Position numbers and translations under genes: made by a program
DNA from: Planctomycetaceae bacterium
Lineage (GTDB): Bacteria; Planctomycetota; Planctomycetia; Pirellulales; Lacipirellulaceae
Length of the DNA stretch: 30,512 nt
Direction: 5' to 3'
Assembly (NCBI GenBank): GCA_002713555.1
Contig: PATG01000090.1
Span: forward strand, 14,591-45,102
Shown here: piece by piece, positions 1 to 8,148 of the stretch
Layout: each line of letters begins with the position of its first letter
Numbering within the stretch: the stretch's first letter is position 1
The notes under the pieces: model-generated
What the model was told of the DNA's origin: nothing
Seen by the model: the letters and a program-made list of their open reading frames with translations, nothing else
The model's database searches: none

Positions 1-2
1 CC

Positions 3-92
3 GAGGAATTCGACCCTTTAACAGGTTTTTTAAATTGGTTCTGGTCTGCGGCCTCTCTATCCGGCAATTTTTGGTGTGAATACACTCTTTGA
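3..92 (+). CDS. possible 3' end of an upstream gene
   Basis: The frame beginning at base 3 is open from the window edge to a TGA at 90-92. It gives a Trp- and Phe-rich tail containing DPLTGFLNWFWSAAS. The composition suggests the end of a membrane protein, but the fragment is too short to assign. It would overlap the GTG start at 76 by 17 bases. A second open frame, from base 2, ends at the TGA of 77-79 and would overlap that GTG in the usual four-base coupling arrangement. I cannot decide which frame is real. Confidence 0.22.
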   Translation, partial: EEFDPLTGFLNWFWSAASLSGNFWCEYTL

Positions 93-648
93 AAACCCAC
101 TACCGATTTATGCTCTTGGCATCGTGCTGGGGACATTTTGCGGTTTGGCATTTCTTGCCCGTCGCAATTTACCGGCGTTATTGTCTTTTGTGGGGATTGT
201 GCTCTTCACATTATTAATGATTGTCGTGGAGCGCGTCGTGGTTACTGAAGGAGAAGAGGTTGAGTCTACTACGATCGATCTCATGGGCTCTTTAGAAAAG
301 AACGACTTGCCAGGCGTACTGGCCCATATTGCCCCGGCAGCGACACGAGTGCGCTCTGAGGCAGAGGTGCTGATGCCATTGGTGCAAATTAAGGACACCG
401 GAGCGGGATCAATACAAGTGGAAGTTGACACGTCTCTCCAGCCATTCCAGGCACAGAGCGAATTTCAAGCAAAAGTGGATGGAATCCACACCCGTAGTGG
501 CGTGCGTTTGTTCTATTTCGATCGTGTCCAGGTAACTTGGACGAAGCAGGCGGACCGATGGTTGCTAACCGACTATGTGCCGCTGGACAACGGTCGACCG
601 ATTAGCGCCGTGGAGAGCCTGCGAAACAAGCAACCCGTGACGCGATGA
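76..648 (+). CDS. membrane-anchored conserved hypothetical protein, 190 aa
   Basis: The start is a GTG at 76; the frame is closed upstream by a TAA at 31-33 and no ATG lies between. Two hydrophobic helices (residues about 9-28 and 34-51) form an N-terminal hairpin. A soluble domain of about 135 residues follows, with alternating strands and the ending VQVTWTKQADRWLLTDYVPL, which recalls the small alpha+beta fold of NTF2/SnoaL-like domains. That resemblance is an impression, not a match I can prove. The protein looks like a planctomycete membrane family of unknown role. It is convergent with the secreted repeat protein at 682-1419, with only 33 bases between the two stops. No enzyme motif is visible. 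Confidence 0.75.
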   Translation: MNTLFENPLPIYALGIVLGTFCGLAFLARRNLPALLSFVGIVLFTLLMIVVERVVVTEGEEVESTTIDLMGSLEKNDLPGVLAHIAPAATRVRSEAEVLMPLVQIKDTGAGSIQVEVDTSLQPFQAQSEFQAKVDGIHTRSGVRLFYFDRVQVTWTKQADRWLLTDYVPLDNGRPISAVESLRNKQPVTR

Positions 649-681
649 ACGCGAATTCCAGTACGGTATCTTCGTGATTAA

Positions 682-1419
682 TTATTCCTCGTCCGTGTCG
701 CGATCAACGAATGGTGGTAAGCCGGGGTTGAAGAAACGACGGTCTGGCGTGCGTGGGCGATGGTCCCGGTAGCCATCGGTCGCGTCCGGATCAAGTCGAC
801 CCGCATCGGGGCGACCGGTACGTGGGCCATAGCCTTGACCTGGTGCGAATCTACCCGCTGGACCATAGCCTGGCATACCGTAACCAGGCATGCCGTACCC
901 GGCTTGACCGTAGCCCTGAATACCAAATCCCGGGTAGCCGAATCCCCAAGGATTGCCATTTTGATAAAACTCACCACCTGCAACCGTGGAGCCTCGCCAG
1001 GCGTCGTGAAATCGCTCCCACTCGGCATCCAGTCCGCCGCGGCCGTTTCCGTAGCTTTGAACCTGGTAGGTTGTGTCGCTTGAGCCATCGGCTCCGCGAA
1101 GTACGTTTCGTGTACGCCGGTATCCACTGGTGACCAGCCTTCGGTCAGGGAGCGGTTCGATGGGTGCCTTGCGTTGATACTGTGCTACGCGAGCCCCCGT
1201 ATCCGGATCGTGCGTATAACGGCTGCGTGCAAAGACCCAGCTATCGGCCTGGTGAGCATACCCCTGATGGGTAGCTGCACGTGCATGGGACTCTGGATTG
1301 GGCTGCTCAGCACAGTCGCACTCGGCCGCATGTGCACGGCTCATAAAAAAGACGGTTACCAGAGAAACAGCAAGCAACAATCTCCAGAGGAGAGTCCGTT
1401 TTTGGTAAATGTTGTTCAT
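682..1419 (-). CDS. secreted Gly/Tyr-rich repeat protein, 245 aa
   Basis: The ATG at 1419 begins a clear Sec signal peptide: basic start, hydrophobic core LLLAVSLVTVFFM, and likely cleavage after SRAHA near residue 31. The mature part opens with a small Cys pair (ECDC). The centre carries five pentapeptides of the form G-[YF]-G-x-x (GFGIQ, GYGQA, GYGMP, GYGMP, GYGPA), and the tail is rich in Arg, Asp and Pro. No catalytic motif is visible. Low-complexity Gly/Tyr segments are typical of surface or matrix proteins, so an envelope or extracellular structural role is a guess. The opposite strand is also open over much of the gene, which is a by-product of the biased composition. Confidence 0.75.
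   Translation of the reverse strand: MNNIYQKRTLLWRLLLAVSLVTVFFMSRAHAAECDCAEQPNPESHARAATHQGYAHQADSWVFARSRYTHDPDTGARVAQYQRKAPIEPLPDRRLVTSGYRRTRNVLRGADGSSDTTYQVQSYGNGRGGLDAEWERFHDAWRGSTVAGGEFYQNGNPWGFGYPGFGIQGYGQAGYGMPGYGMPGYGPAGRFAPGQGYGPRTGRPDAGRLDPDATDGYRDHRPRTPDRRFFNPGLPPFVDRDTDEE
856..930 (-). repeat. five 15-bp in-frame repeats coding GYGxx
   Basis: Five consecutive 15-bp units (916-930, 901-915, 886-900, 871-885 and 856-870, in reading order) code GFGIQ, GYGQA, GYGMP, GYGMP and GYGPA. The units have diverged at third positions, so the array is not very recent. Changes in copy number would keep the reading frame. Confidence 0.8.
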
Positions 1420-1517
1420 GATAAAAACACCGAAGGGACGAGGGGTGAAGATAGAGGAGCCGTAGGAGGAGTACTTGGTAGGGAAGGAATGGGGGTGTGG
1501 TGTGGGGAATGATGGGA

Positions 1518-2030
1518 TCAGGGTGCTTCGTTATCATCGTTTATTGTATCATCGTTTATTGTTGGTCGATGTATTTTCAGTGTGTGATCTTTAGGGTCGT
1601 ACAGGTATTCATCGCCTGCTTCCAATTCGGACAGCTTCATCCCGCTGTCGGGAATGAATTTTTCCATGAATTCTTGATGTGATTTGGGATAGTGTCCATA
1701 CGTGGCGTTGTATAGTTCCAGGTCGTGCTTCACCTTATTTATATTTATTTGATTTACTGCGGTAAAACGTGTGCTGGCTACATTGCCAAGATAGCCACCC
1801 GCTTGTCTGGATTTTTTGCCTTGTTTGCCATCCTTAGCCACGAATTCACGAGGTTCGGCGGTCGTCTTTGGCGGTTCGCCCTGGACATCGGACATATCCA
1901 AACGTGTTTCTTTCGTTTCTGTTTCTTCCGTGGTTGGTGTCTTCGCTGTGGGGATCTCAATATCAGGCACTTCACAACCCATGGTGAATAGGAGTGAGAA
2001 AAGTAGCGAGTATCTGGATGACTTGATCAT
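1518..2030 (-). CDS. lipoprotein with pseudopilin-like C-terminal domain, 170 aa
   Basis: The N-terminus (LLFSLLFTMGC) fits a lipoprotein signal peptide with Cys 19 as lipidation site, although Thr-Met-Gly before the Cys is not the best lipobox. A polar, Thr/Glu/Lys-rich linker runs to about residue 85. From about 95 to 155 the sequence (VKHDLELYNATYGHYPKSHQ, then GDEYLYDPKDHTL) resembles the globular part of type II secretion pseudopilins of the GspG type, where a helix is followed by 'G.YP'. The long hydrophobic pilin helix is missing, so this is not itself a pilin. The C-terminus holds a duplicated TINDD. A gap of 60 bases separates its start from the stop of surE upstream, so co-transcription is possible. 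Confidence 0.72.
   Translation of the reverse strand: MIKSSRYSLLFSLLFTMGCEVPDIEIPTAKTPTTEETETKETRLDMSDVQGEPPKTTAEPREFVAKDGKQGKKSRQAGGYLGNVASTRFTAVNQININKVKHDLELYNATYGHYPKSHQEFMEKFIPDSGMKLSELEAGDEYLYDPKDHTLKIHRPTINDDTINDDNEAP
1532..1561 (-). repeat. two perfect 15-bp tandem repeats coding TINDD
   Basis: The 15-bp unit TATCATCGTTTATTG occurs twice without a gap (1532-1546 and 1547-1561). Being identical, the copies look recent. They encode the TINDD-TINDD near the lipoprotein's C-terminus. Confidence 0.85.
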
Positions 2031-2090
2031 AATCTTGGGGAGCTGTAGGTGTGGGTGCTGTAGCAGTTTGCAAAAGCCAGTCGGCGTCGG

Positions 2091-2867
2091 TTAACGGGTT
2101 GCTGGTGTCAGGTCAAGTTGCCAGTTTTTCATTTGATCCAGTTTTTGACTGTGGGTCATGTTAAATTGCAGTGGTGTCAGTGTGATGTGGCCAGCTCGGA
2201 GGGCAGACAAGTCGGTTTCGGTGTTGGTCGGTGGGTCCGGGGCCAGGCCTGTGGCCCAATAGTACTTGCGACCACGTGGGTCTTTTCTTTTCTCAAAATC
2301 TTCGCCCCAGGGTGCAATCGCAACGGGCACAACATGAATCTCAGCTTGGTGATCAAGGGCACTACTAGGAATATTTAAATTGTACAAATGATTTGCTGAA
2401 TCTTTTTGGTTGAGGATTTGCTGAATAATCGTTGCTCCTTGATTGGCTGCCAGGTCGTAGCGCGCTGCGTCATCGTATTCCAAAGAGACCGCGACGCTAG
2501 TGATACCAAAAAAGGCTCCTTCAATGGCTGCAGCCACCGTGCCTGAGTACAGGACATTAATTCCGGCATTCAGGCCGCTATTGATGCCGCTGACAACCAA
2601 TTCAGGCCGTTTGGGGCACAACTCGGCGACTGCCAACTTCACGCAATCGGCCGGACTTCCTTCAACTGCCCAGCCACGACGCTGGCCGGTGTCGTCGAAG
2701 ACTTCACGGGCCATCAGGGGGGTCAGGTAGGTGATGGAGTGGCCTACGCCGCTCTGCTCGGTGAGCGGAGCAACGACGGTCACGTCTCCCATCATACGCA
2801 ACTGCCGTTCCAAGGCCGCCAAACCGGGTGCGTAGATGCCATCATCATTCGTAAGTAGGATTTGCAC
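2091..2867 (-). CDS. surE: 5'/3'-nucleotidase SurE
   Basis: SurE is a metal-dependent phosphatase that removes phosphate from nucleoside monophosphates and helps survival in stationary phase. From the GTG at 2867 the protein is 258 aa, a normal SurE length, and begins with the family motif QILLTNDDGIYAPG. The metal ligands Asp8, Asp9, Ser39 (TEQSGVGHS) and Asn96 (VVSGINSGLNAG) are all present, as is GTVAAAIEGAFFG. The same frame is open to an ATG at 2921, which would add 18 residues not usual in the family. I prefer the GTG, which has GAAGGG about 10 bases upstream. The gene is divergent from guaA across about 290 bases. Confidence 0.93.
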   Translation of the reverse strand: MQILLTNDDGIYAPGLAALERQLRMMGDVTVVAPLTEQSGVGHSITYLTPLMAREVFDDTGQRRGWAVEGSPADCVKLAVAELCPKRPELVVSGINSGLNAGINVLYSGTVAAAIEGAFFGITSVAVSLEYDDAARYDLAANQGATIIQQILNQKDSANHLYNLNIPSSALDHQAEIHVVPVAIAPWGEDFEKRKDPRGRKYYWATGLAPDPPTNTETDLSALRAGHITLTPLQFNMTHSQKLDQMKNWQLDLTPATR

Positions 2868-3157
2868 GTCGTAAATGCCCTTCAGATAGGGGTTTCCGTT
2901 GAGGTCCCAGATTACCATCATAGTCGCAGGTGTGGTGAATCGGCAACTTTGTGTTGCATATTTGAAACACTGGATGGGGTGTCCGGGAGCAGATATTGAC
3001 GGATCTATGAAATCCTATTTCCCCAAAAAATGGCTCCTCGTTCCTGTGTTCCTCGCACCTTCTTTGAGAATTCTTCGTACTCCGAGTTCACCGCCCCTAG
3101 CTCCTAGCTCCTCGCTCGTCTTATAATCTCAAGTTTCCCCCCATCTGGAGAGCCTTG

Positions 3158-4741
3158 ATGACCATGACGGCAACTCCGCCTGCCGCTGCTACTCGACGAA
3201 CGGCCCAAGAACGTGTGTTGGTGCTCGACTTCGGTTCGCAATACGCCCAGCTCATAGCCCGCCGAGTACGTGAGCAGAACGTATACTGCGAAATTGTCCG
3301 TCACAATATAACTGCCGAGCGGCTCCGCGAGCTTGCGCCGCTAGGCATTATCCTCTCTGGCGGTCCAGCCAGTGTCTACGAGGAGAATGCGCCCCAATGC
3401 GATCCGGAGATTTTCTCGCTGGGATTGCCCGTTCTTGGTATCTGCTATGGGATGCAACTTGCCTGCCAGGCATTAGGTGGCAAAGTGGATAATGCCCCCT
3501 CACGCGAATACGGTAGAGCAGCATGCACGATCAATGATACGCAAGGATTATTTGCGGGTGTAAATTCCCAAATCGAAGTCTGGATGAGCCATGGTGACCA
3601 GGTGGCCAATATTGCAGACTCATTTGAGATGCTCGCCAGTACAGATACCTGTCCGTTTGCTGCGGTTAAACATAAACAGTTGCCAATATTTGGTTTGCAG
3701 TTTCATCCGGAAGTCACGCATACACCCGAAGGCGACAAGGTACTCGCGAATTTCCTGCATCAAGTATGTGGTGCACATGGCACTTGGAAATTAGGCGATT
3801 TCGCTGCCGAAACCATCGAACAGATTCGAGAGAAGGTGGGATCGGACCGTGTTCTCTGCGGCCTTTCAGGGGGCGTTGATTCTTCGGTGGTTGCGGCCCT
3901 TTTGGCTGAGGCAATAGGCCCGCAGCTTTCCTGCATCCTGATCGAGAATGGTTTATTGCGTCAGGACGAAGAAGCTGCCGTGATCCGGGAATTTAGCGAC
4001 CACTTCAAAACCGACCTGCATGTGGTGAGAGCAGAAGACAGATTTTTGGATGCCTTGGCGAATATTACGGACCCGCAAGAAAAGCGACGTCGAATAGGCC
4101 ACACCTTCATCGATTGTTTTGCCGAAGAAGCTGCCAAGATTGACGGAGCCAGGTATTTAGCCCAAGGCACCTTGTATCCGGACGTTATCGAAAGCGGTGC
4201 TGCCATCGATGGTCCGGCTGATACAATCAAATTGCACCATAACGTGGGTGGCTTGCCCGAAGAACTTGGGTTTGATTTGATTGAGCCTTTGCGTGACCTG
4301 TTCAAAGACGAAGTGCGCAAGCTTGGATTGCAGTTAGGATTACCTGAAGATATCATCTGGCGACATCCCTTCCCAGGACCAGGGCTGGCAGTACGTTGTT
4401 TGTGAGAGATTACCAAATCGCGTCTTACTACGCTTCGCGCTGCAGACGCGATTGTGGTTGGCGAAATCAAAGCAGCAGGACTCTATCGCAAAACGTCCCA
4501 GGCCTTTGCCGTATTGCTACCCGTGCAAAGTGTTGGCGTGATGGGCGACAGCCGTACCTACGACGACGCATTGGCCGTTCGCTGTGTGAATACGGATGAT
4601 TTTATGACAGCGGACTGGAGCCATTTACCTTATGAGTTACTGGCAAAAATATCCACGCGCATCATCAATGAAGTCCAGGGTGTAAATCGTGTCGTGTACG
4701 ATATTAGTTCCAAGCCGCCTGCTACGATTGAATGGGAATAG
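3158..4741 (+). pseudogene. guaA: GMP synthase (glutamine-hydrolysing), interrupted by an in-frame TGA
   Basis: GuaA makes GMP from XMP, ATP and glutamine. The ATG at 3158 follows GGAG at a spacing of 7. Counted from it, the amidotransferase domain has Cys96 (GICYGMQ), His183 and Glu185 (FHPEV). The ATP-pyrophosphatase domain has SGGVDS at 237-242, and the conserved PGPGLAVR follows. Directly after AVRCL the codon at 4403-4405 is TGA. The same frame then continues with no shift through a complete C-terminal dimerisation domain ([34 protein letters not shown]) to TAG at 4739-4741. The full frame, 527 codons, matches the family length of about 525. The usual residue at the stop is Gly, so one G-to-T change (GGA to TGA) explains it. 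No good restart site lies just after the stop. Nonsense mutation, sequence error and readthrough remain open. Confidence 0.93.
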
Positions 4742-4825
4742 AATTCCTGGAACCGATTCTAGTGTCTTTTGCGTCCTGATGTGTCTGCGTGAAAATTCAT
4801 AATTCGTAGTTATTGGATTGCTGTT

Positions 4826-6505
4826 ATGGCCCAAAAATATATTTACCAGATTGGCGACCTCACCAAAAAGATTAACCAGCGCGAAGTGCTGAAGGATATC
4901 TGGCTTGCCTTTTACCCGGGGGCAAAGATTGGTGTGTTGGGTCGAAATGGTTCTGGCAAGAGCACGTTACTGCGGATTATGGCTGGACAGGATAAAGATT
5001 TCGATGGTGAGGCGCGATTATCGGATGGTTTTACGGTTGGACTCCTGGAGCAGGAGCCGCATCTAAATCCAGAGAAAGATGTGCAGGGTAATGTTGAAGA
5101 AGCGGTTGCCGAGACGCGCGCATTGCTTCAGGAATTTGAAGAGCTTGGCGAAAAATATGCCGATGTGGCAGACGATCCGGAGGCGATGGAGAAGCTGATG
5201 AATCGGCAAGCCGCGTTGCAGGATAAAATCGATGCTTCAGGAGCTTGGGAAATTGATCGCCAGGTCGAGATTGCCATGGATGCCATGAACCTACCGGCGA
5301 GCGATGCAGATGTCACAAAGCTTTCAGGTGGTGAAAAACGCCGCGTGGCTCTCTGCAAGATCCTTTTGGAAAAGCCCGATTTGCTACTGCTTGATGAACC
5401 CACAAACCATCTTGATGCCGAAAGCGTAGCCTGGTTGGAACGTCATTTGGCAGAGTACCCGGGTACGATTGTCGCGGTGACCCATGATCGTTACTTCCTG
5501 GACAATGTTGCGGGTTGGATTCTAGAGCTTGACCGTGGCCAGGGAATTCCCTGGGAAGGCAACTACACGTCTTGGCTCGATCAAAAAGCCAAACGTCTGG
5601 CCCAAGAAGAAAAGAAAGAAAGTGCGCGTCAACGATCGCTGAAACAAGAACTCCAGTGGGTCCGCATGGCCCCGAAAGCGCGACAGGCAAAAAGCAAAGC
5701 CCGCTTGCAAGCCTATGACAAAATGGCATCGGAGCAATTTGAAGATCGACCTGACGAACTCGAAATCCAGATTCCCCCAGGGCCGCGACTAGGGGATAGG
5801 GTTATCGAGGCAGAGAATCTCACCAAGTCGTACGACGATCGGGTGATCATGGAAAATGTCAACTTTCGCCTGCCACCCGGTGGCATTGTGGGAATTATTG
5901 GCCCCAATGGTGCTGGCAAAACGACTTTGTTGCGCATGCTCATGGGGCTGGAAGAACCCGATGGGGGGGAATTGAAAATTGGCTCGACCGTAGAGCTGGG
6001 ATACGTTGATCAATCGCGGGATGACCTGGTCGCCGAGAACACAGTGTACGACGAAATATCCGGAGGGCATGACACTCTGGATATGGGTGGGCGATCGATG
6101 AATTCACGGGCATACGTTTCACGTTTTAATTTCACGGGAACCGATCAGCAAAAGAAAGTAGGTGTGCTTTCTGGAGGGGAACGAAATCGTGTCCATCTGG
6201 CTAAGCTGCTTCGCCGTGGATCGAATGTACTCCTGCTCGACGAGCCAACGAATGATATTGATGTTGATACGTTGCGTGCCCTGGAAGAGGCGGTAGCAAA
6301 TTTTGCCGGCTGTGCCGTGGTCGTGAGTCACGACCGTTGGTTTTTAGATCGATTGGCGACCCATATATTGGCCTTTGAAGGAGACGGCTACGCTCACTGG
6401 TGCGATGGCAATTTCGAAACATATGAGCGAGAGCGTCGCGAAAGGCTTGGTGTGGACGCAGACCAACCACAGCGTTTTCGTTATAAGAAGCTACAGCAGA
6501 GTTAA
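4826..6505 (+). CDS. ettA: energy-dependent translational throttle protein EttA (ABC-F ATPase)
   Basis: This is an ABC-F protein with two ATPase domains and no membrane segments. Family members of this type bind the ribosomal E site and gate the first elongation steps according to the ATP/ADP ratio. Domain 1 has Walker [10 protein letters not shown] (39-47), signature LSGGE (166-170) and Walker [13 protein letters not shown] (about 186-197). The charged linker (about 250-305) includes the family stretch [17 protein letters not shown]. Domain 2 has GPNGAGKTT (359-367), LSGGE (448-452) and [11 protein letters not shown]. The length of 559 aa and the start [15 protein letters not shown] fit EttA (555 aa in E. 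coli) better than Uup or other ABC-F types. It starts 84 bases after guaA. All catalytic motifs are intact. Confidence 0.95.
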   Translation: MAQKYIYQIGDLTKKINQREVLKDIWLAFYPGAKIGVLGRNGSGKSTLLRIMAGQDKDFDGEARLSDGFTVGLLEQEPHLNPEKDVQGNVEEAVAETRALLQEFEELGEKYADVADDPEAMEKLMNRQAALQDKIDASGAWEIDRQVEIAMDAMNLPASDADVTKLSGGEKRRVALCKILLEKPDLLLLDEPTNHLDAESVAWLERHLAEYPGTIVAVTHDRYFLDNVAGWILELDRGQGIPWEGNYTSWLDQKAKRLAQEEKKESARQRSLKQELQWVRMAPKARQAKSKARLQAYDKMASEQFEDRPDELEIQIPPGPRLGDRVIEAENLTKSYDDRVIMENVNFRLPPGGIVGIIGPNGAGKTTLLRMLMGLEEPDGGELKIGSTVELGYVDQSRDDLVAENTVYDEISGGHDTLDMGGRSMNSRAYVSRFNFTGTDQQKKVGVLSGGERNRVHLAKLLRRGSNVLLLDEPTNDIDVDTLRALEEAVANFAGCAVVVSHDRWFLDRLATHILAFEGDGYAHWCDGNFETYERERRERLGVDADQPQRFRYKKLQQS

Positions 6506-6637
6506 ATTTAGCTTGTAGGAGTACAGGCTTACGAAAACGCCATGAGGCCATTTGGAATTTGATGATGAAAATCAATAGGTGTGGAGTTTTTACATTCCAA
6601 TTTAATTTAGAAAGTTAATAGACGGAGAATCCTAGCG

Positions 6638-7093
6638 ATGAGCGTTGTTCGAGTTGGTTCCAATCAAAAGTATTCAGACAATTGGGATGGTATTTTCAGT
6701 GGCCAGCGAACCAAGAAATCTTCCAAGAAATCTTCCAAGAAATCTTCCAAGAAATCTTCCAAGAAATCTTCTAAGAAATCTTCTAAGAAATCTTCTAAGA
6801 AATCTTCCGCTGTAAAAACTACCCAGAAAAAGGCGGCGAAAAGCACTAAAAAGCGAACTGCAGTCTCTAAGGAGAAAACGACCAAAAAGAAACCAGCCAA
6901 GAAGAAGGTGGTGAAGAAATCACCCAAAAAGAAGACTGCTGGCCCCACAAAAAAGAAAGCGGCAAAAAGTTCGACTCCAAAGAAGCACGCCAAGAAGTCA
7001 ACGAAGAAAAAGACACCTAAGAAATCAACGCGGCAAAGAAAAACGCGGCAGACTAAGACCAAACCGGCTACACGTCAAAAGCAGTTGTTTTAA
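6638..7093 (+). CDS. histone H1-like Lys-rich protein with KKSS repeats, 151 aa
   Basis: The ATG at 6638 follows GGAG by 10 bases. The first 22 residues are non-repetitive (MSVVRVGSNQKY, then NWDGIFSG) and resemble the N-terminus of a group of small basic planctomycete proteins. Eight KKSS tetrapeptides follow, then a tail of about 95 residues made almost wholly of Lys, Ser, Thr, Ala and Pro (KKKTAG, TPKKHAKK, STKKKTPKK), like the tails of eukaryotic H1 and bacterial Hc1/AlgP-type proteins. Such tails bind DNA or RNA and compact the nucleoid; that role is inferred from composition only. No globular H1 winged helix is present. The reverse strand is open too, purely because of the repeat composition. 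Confidence 0.82.
   Translation: MSVVRVGSNQKYSDNWDGIFSGQRTKKSSKKSSKKSSKKSSKKSSKKSSKKSSKKSSAVKTTQKKAAKSTKKRTAVSKEKTTKKKPAKKKVVKKSPKKKTAGPTKKKAAKSSTPKKHAKKSTKKKTPKKSTRQRKTRQTKTKPATRQKQLF
6713..6808 (+). repeat. eight 12-bp tandem repeats coding KKSS
   Basis: The unit AAGAAATCTTCC occurs eight times in a row, beginning at 6713. Copies 5-7 end in T instead of C; the others are identical. Such low divergence marks a recently expanded array. Since 12 is a multiple of three, slippage would change the protein's charge and length without breaking the frame. Confidence 0.95.
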
Positions 7094-7469
7094 GGCAATT
7101 TTTTTGGCAAAAGTGGCTCACTTTCTAAATAACGGGCCCATCGATTGCTGGAATCTCTAGACAGTAGTTTCGCTATGGAGATAAGCAGGTGTGGTCAAAG
7201 AAACCGGATTTTTTTTGTTGAGACAGCTTTGATATCGAAACGGAAGAAATAATCGGGCTCTAGAGCAATATTGGTTTTCACGTAGCTTCCTATCCACAGT
7301 GGATAAAGGCGTGTTGATTTTCTTCGCAGCTGTTATTCAATAAGGCATGTTCGGCTACGTCCTGTTGAAAGCTGGATGCTATACGTAAACCCGACAAGTT
7401 GCTGGGAACACTCGTTGGTGGACAAAACGTCGGAACGATCCCGGTTCCATTGACAGCAATGGCACTGCG
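7094..7469. other. intergenic region with palindromes, no gene seen
   Basis: This stretch separates the convergent KKSS-repeat and efpL genes. No convincing reading frame or tRNA was found. It holds a perfect 7-bp inverted repeat with a one-base centre, TATCCACAGTGGATA (7291-7305), whose arms resemble DnaA boxes. Just beyond the efpL stop lie two overlapping hairpins: CCATTG/CAATGG (7447-7462, loop of 4) and GGAAC/GTTCC (7432-7448). They share bases and cannot form together. They may help end efpL transcription, but there is no T-run. Confidence 0.55.
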
Positions 7470-8033
7470 TCAGGCGCGGCCTAGAAAATCACCCGTTCGG
7501 GTGTCGACCTTAACGACTTCTTCTTGCTTAAGATATTCGGGTACTTGAATGGAGAGCCCCGTTTCGAGTTTTGCAGGTTTATTACGGGATGTCGCCGAAT
7601 TGCCTTTGACACCCGGGTCGCACTCGACAATTTTTAATTCGACGGTGGCTGGAAGTTGCAGGCCCACGCATTCGTCGTTATAAACCAGGGCCAACATGCC
7701 TTGTAGACCTTCGGTGACGTATTGCATTTCACTGGAGATGTCATTGCTGGGAATTGAGTATTGGTTGTAATCTTCGGCGTCAAGGAAATGGACCTGATCT
7801 GCATCAGCGTACATCAGAGTGACTTCGCGACGTTGGAAATCGGCTTCGTCCAAATTGTCCGTTCCTTTGCAAGTAAAATCAGCCTTTTGTTTCGTGACCA
7901 GATTCCTGGCGCGAAACTTGTAGAGCGTAGCACCGCCCCGTGCGGATGGGGATTGGACGTTAACATTTTCCACCATATGTGGGGAGTCGTTGTGCAGCAC
8001 GATGCCGCCCGGTTTCAGTTCTTTAGCAAGCAT
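7470..8033 (-). CDS. efpL: elongation factor P-like protein (EfpL/YeiP type), 187 aa
   Basis: EF-P family proteins enter the ribosomal E site and relieve stalling at polyproline and related sequences. The ATG at 8033 gives MLAKELKPGG, which lines up with the family N-terminus; the frame is open to a GTG at 8096, but that extension is not family-like. The loop reads SPSARGGATLYK (29-40), close to the YeiP/EfpL loop SPTARGAATLYK. Its tip is Arg32, not the modified Lys of classical EF-P. The C-terminal OB domains contain LQLPATVELKIVECDPGVKG and end LETGLSIQVPEYL...GDFLGRA, as in YeiP. It is the last gene of a probable operon after proC and two small genes, 115 bases behind its neighbour. No EpmA/EpmB-type modification genes are nearby, which fits the unmodified Arg type. 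Confidence 0.9.
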   Translation of the reverse strand: MLAKELKPGGIVLHNDSPHMVENVNVQSPSARGGATLYKFRARNLVTKQKADFTCKGTDNLDEADFQRREVTLMYADADQVHFLDAEDYNQYSIPSNDISSEMQYVTEGLQGMLALVYNDECVGLQLPATVELKIVECDPGVKGNSATSRNKPAKLETGLSIQVPEYLKQEEVVKVDTRTGDFLGRA

Positions 8034-8148
8034 GAAGAATCTATTGTCGGATAAAGGTACGTGATGAGGAAAGGTGTCGCAGAATTGCGATTGCACCTCT
8101 TCTATCCCGGCAACGGCCAGACGATTGGATTGTTGCCTTCAAGTAATC

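Noticed and set aside
678..1127. 149-codon frame within the Gly/Tyr-rich gene
   Set aside because: It is a shadow produced by biased codon content, without a signal peptide or ribosome site.
4403..4405. Selenocysteine or recoded TGA in guaA
   Set aside because: The site is normally Gly, no selenocysteine GuaA is known to me, no SECIS-like hairpin directly follows, and the SelA-like protein nearby lacks its PLP lysine. TGA ends several intact genes here, so a UGA-Gly code is excluded.
4454..4741. Separate gene for the GuaA C-terminal domain
   Set aside because: It is the same frame as guaA, its GTG has no ribosome site, and the sequence before it already belongs to the domain; it is the distal part of the interrupted gene.
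6713..6808. CRISPR array
   Set aside because: The 12-bp units are directly adjacent with no spacers and lie in frame within a gene; the 15-bp arrays are likewise coding.
6664..7062. 132-codon reverse frame opposite the KKSS repeats
   Set aside because: Phe/Leu/Asp repeats are the mirror image of Lys/Ser codons; there is no start signal or promoter.
7291..7305. Replication origin
   Set aside because: There is only one DnaA-like palindrome, no AT-rich unwinding region with clustered boxes, and no dnaA or dnaN nearby.
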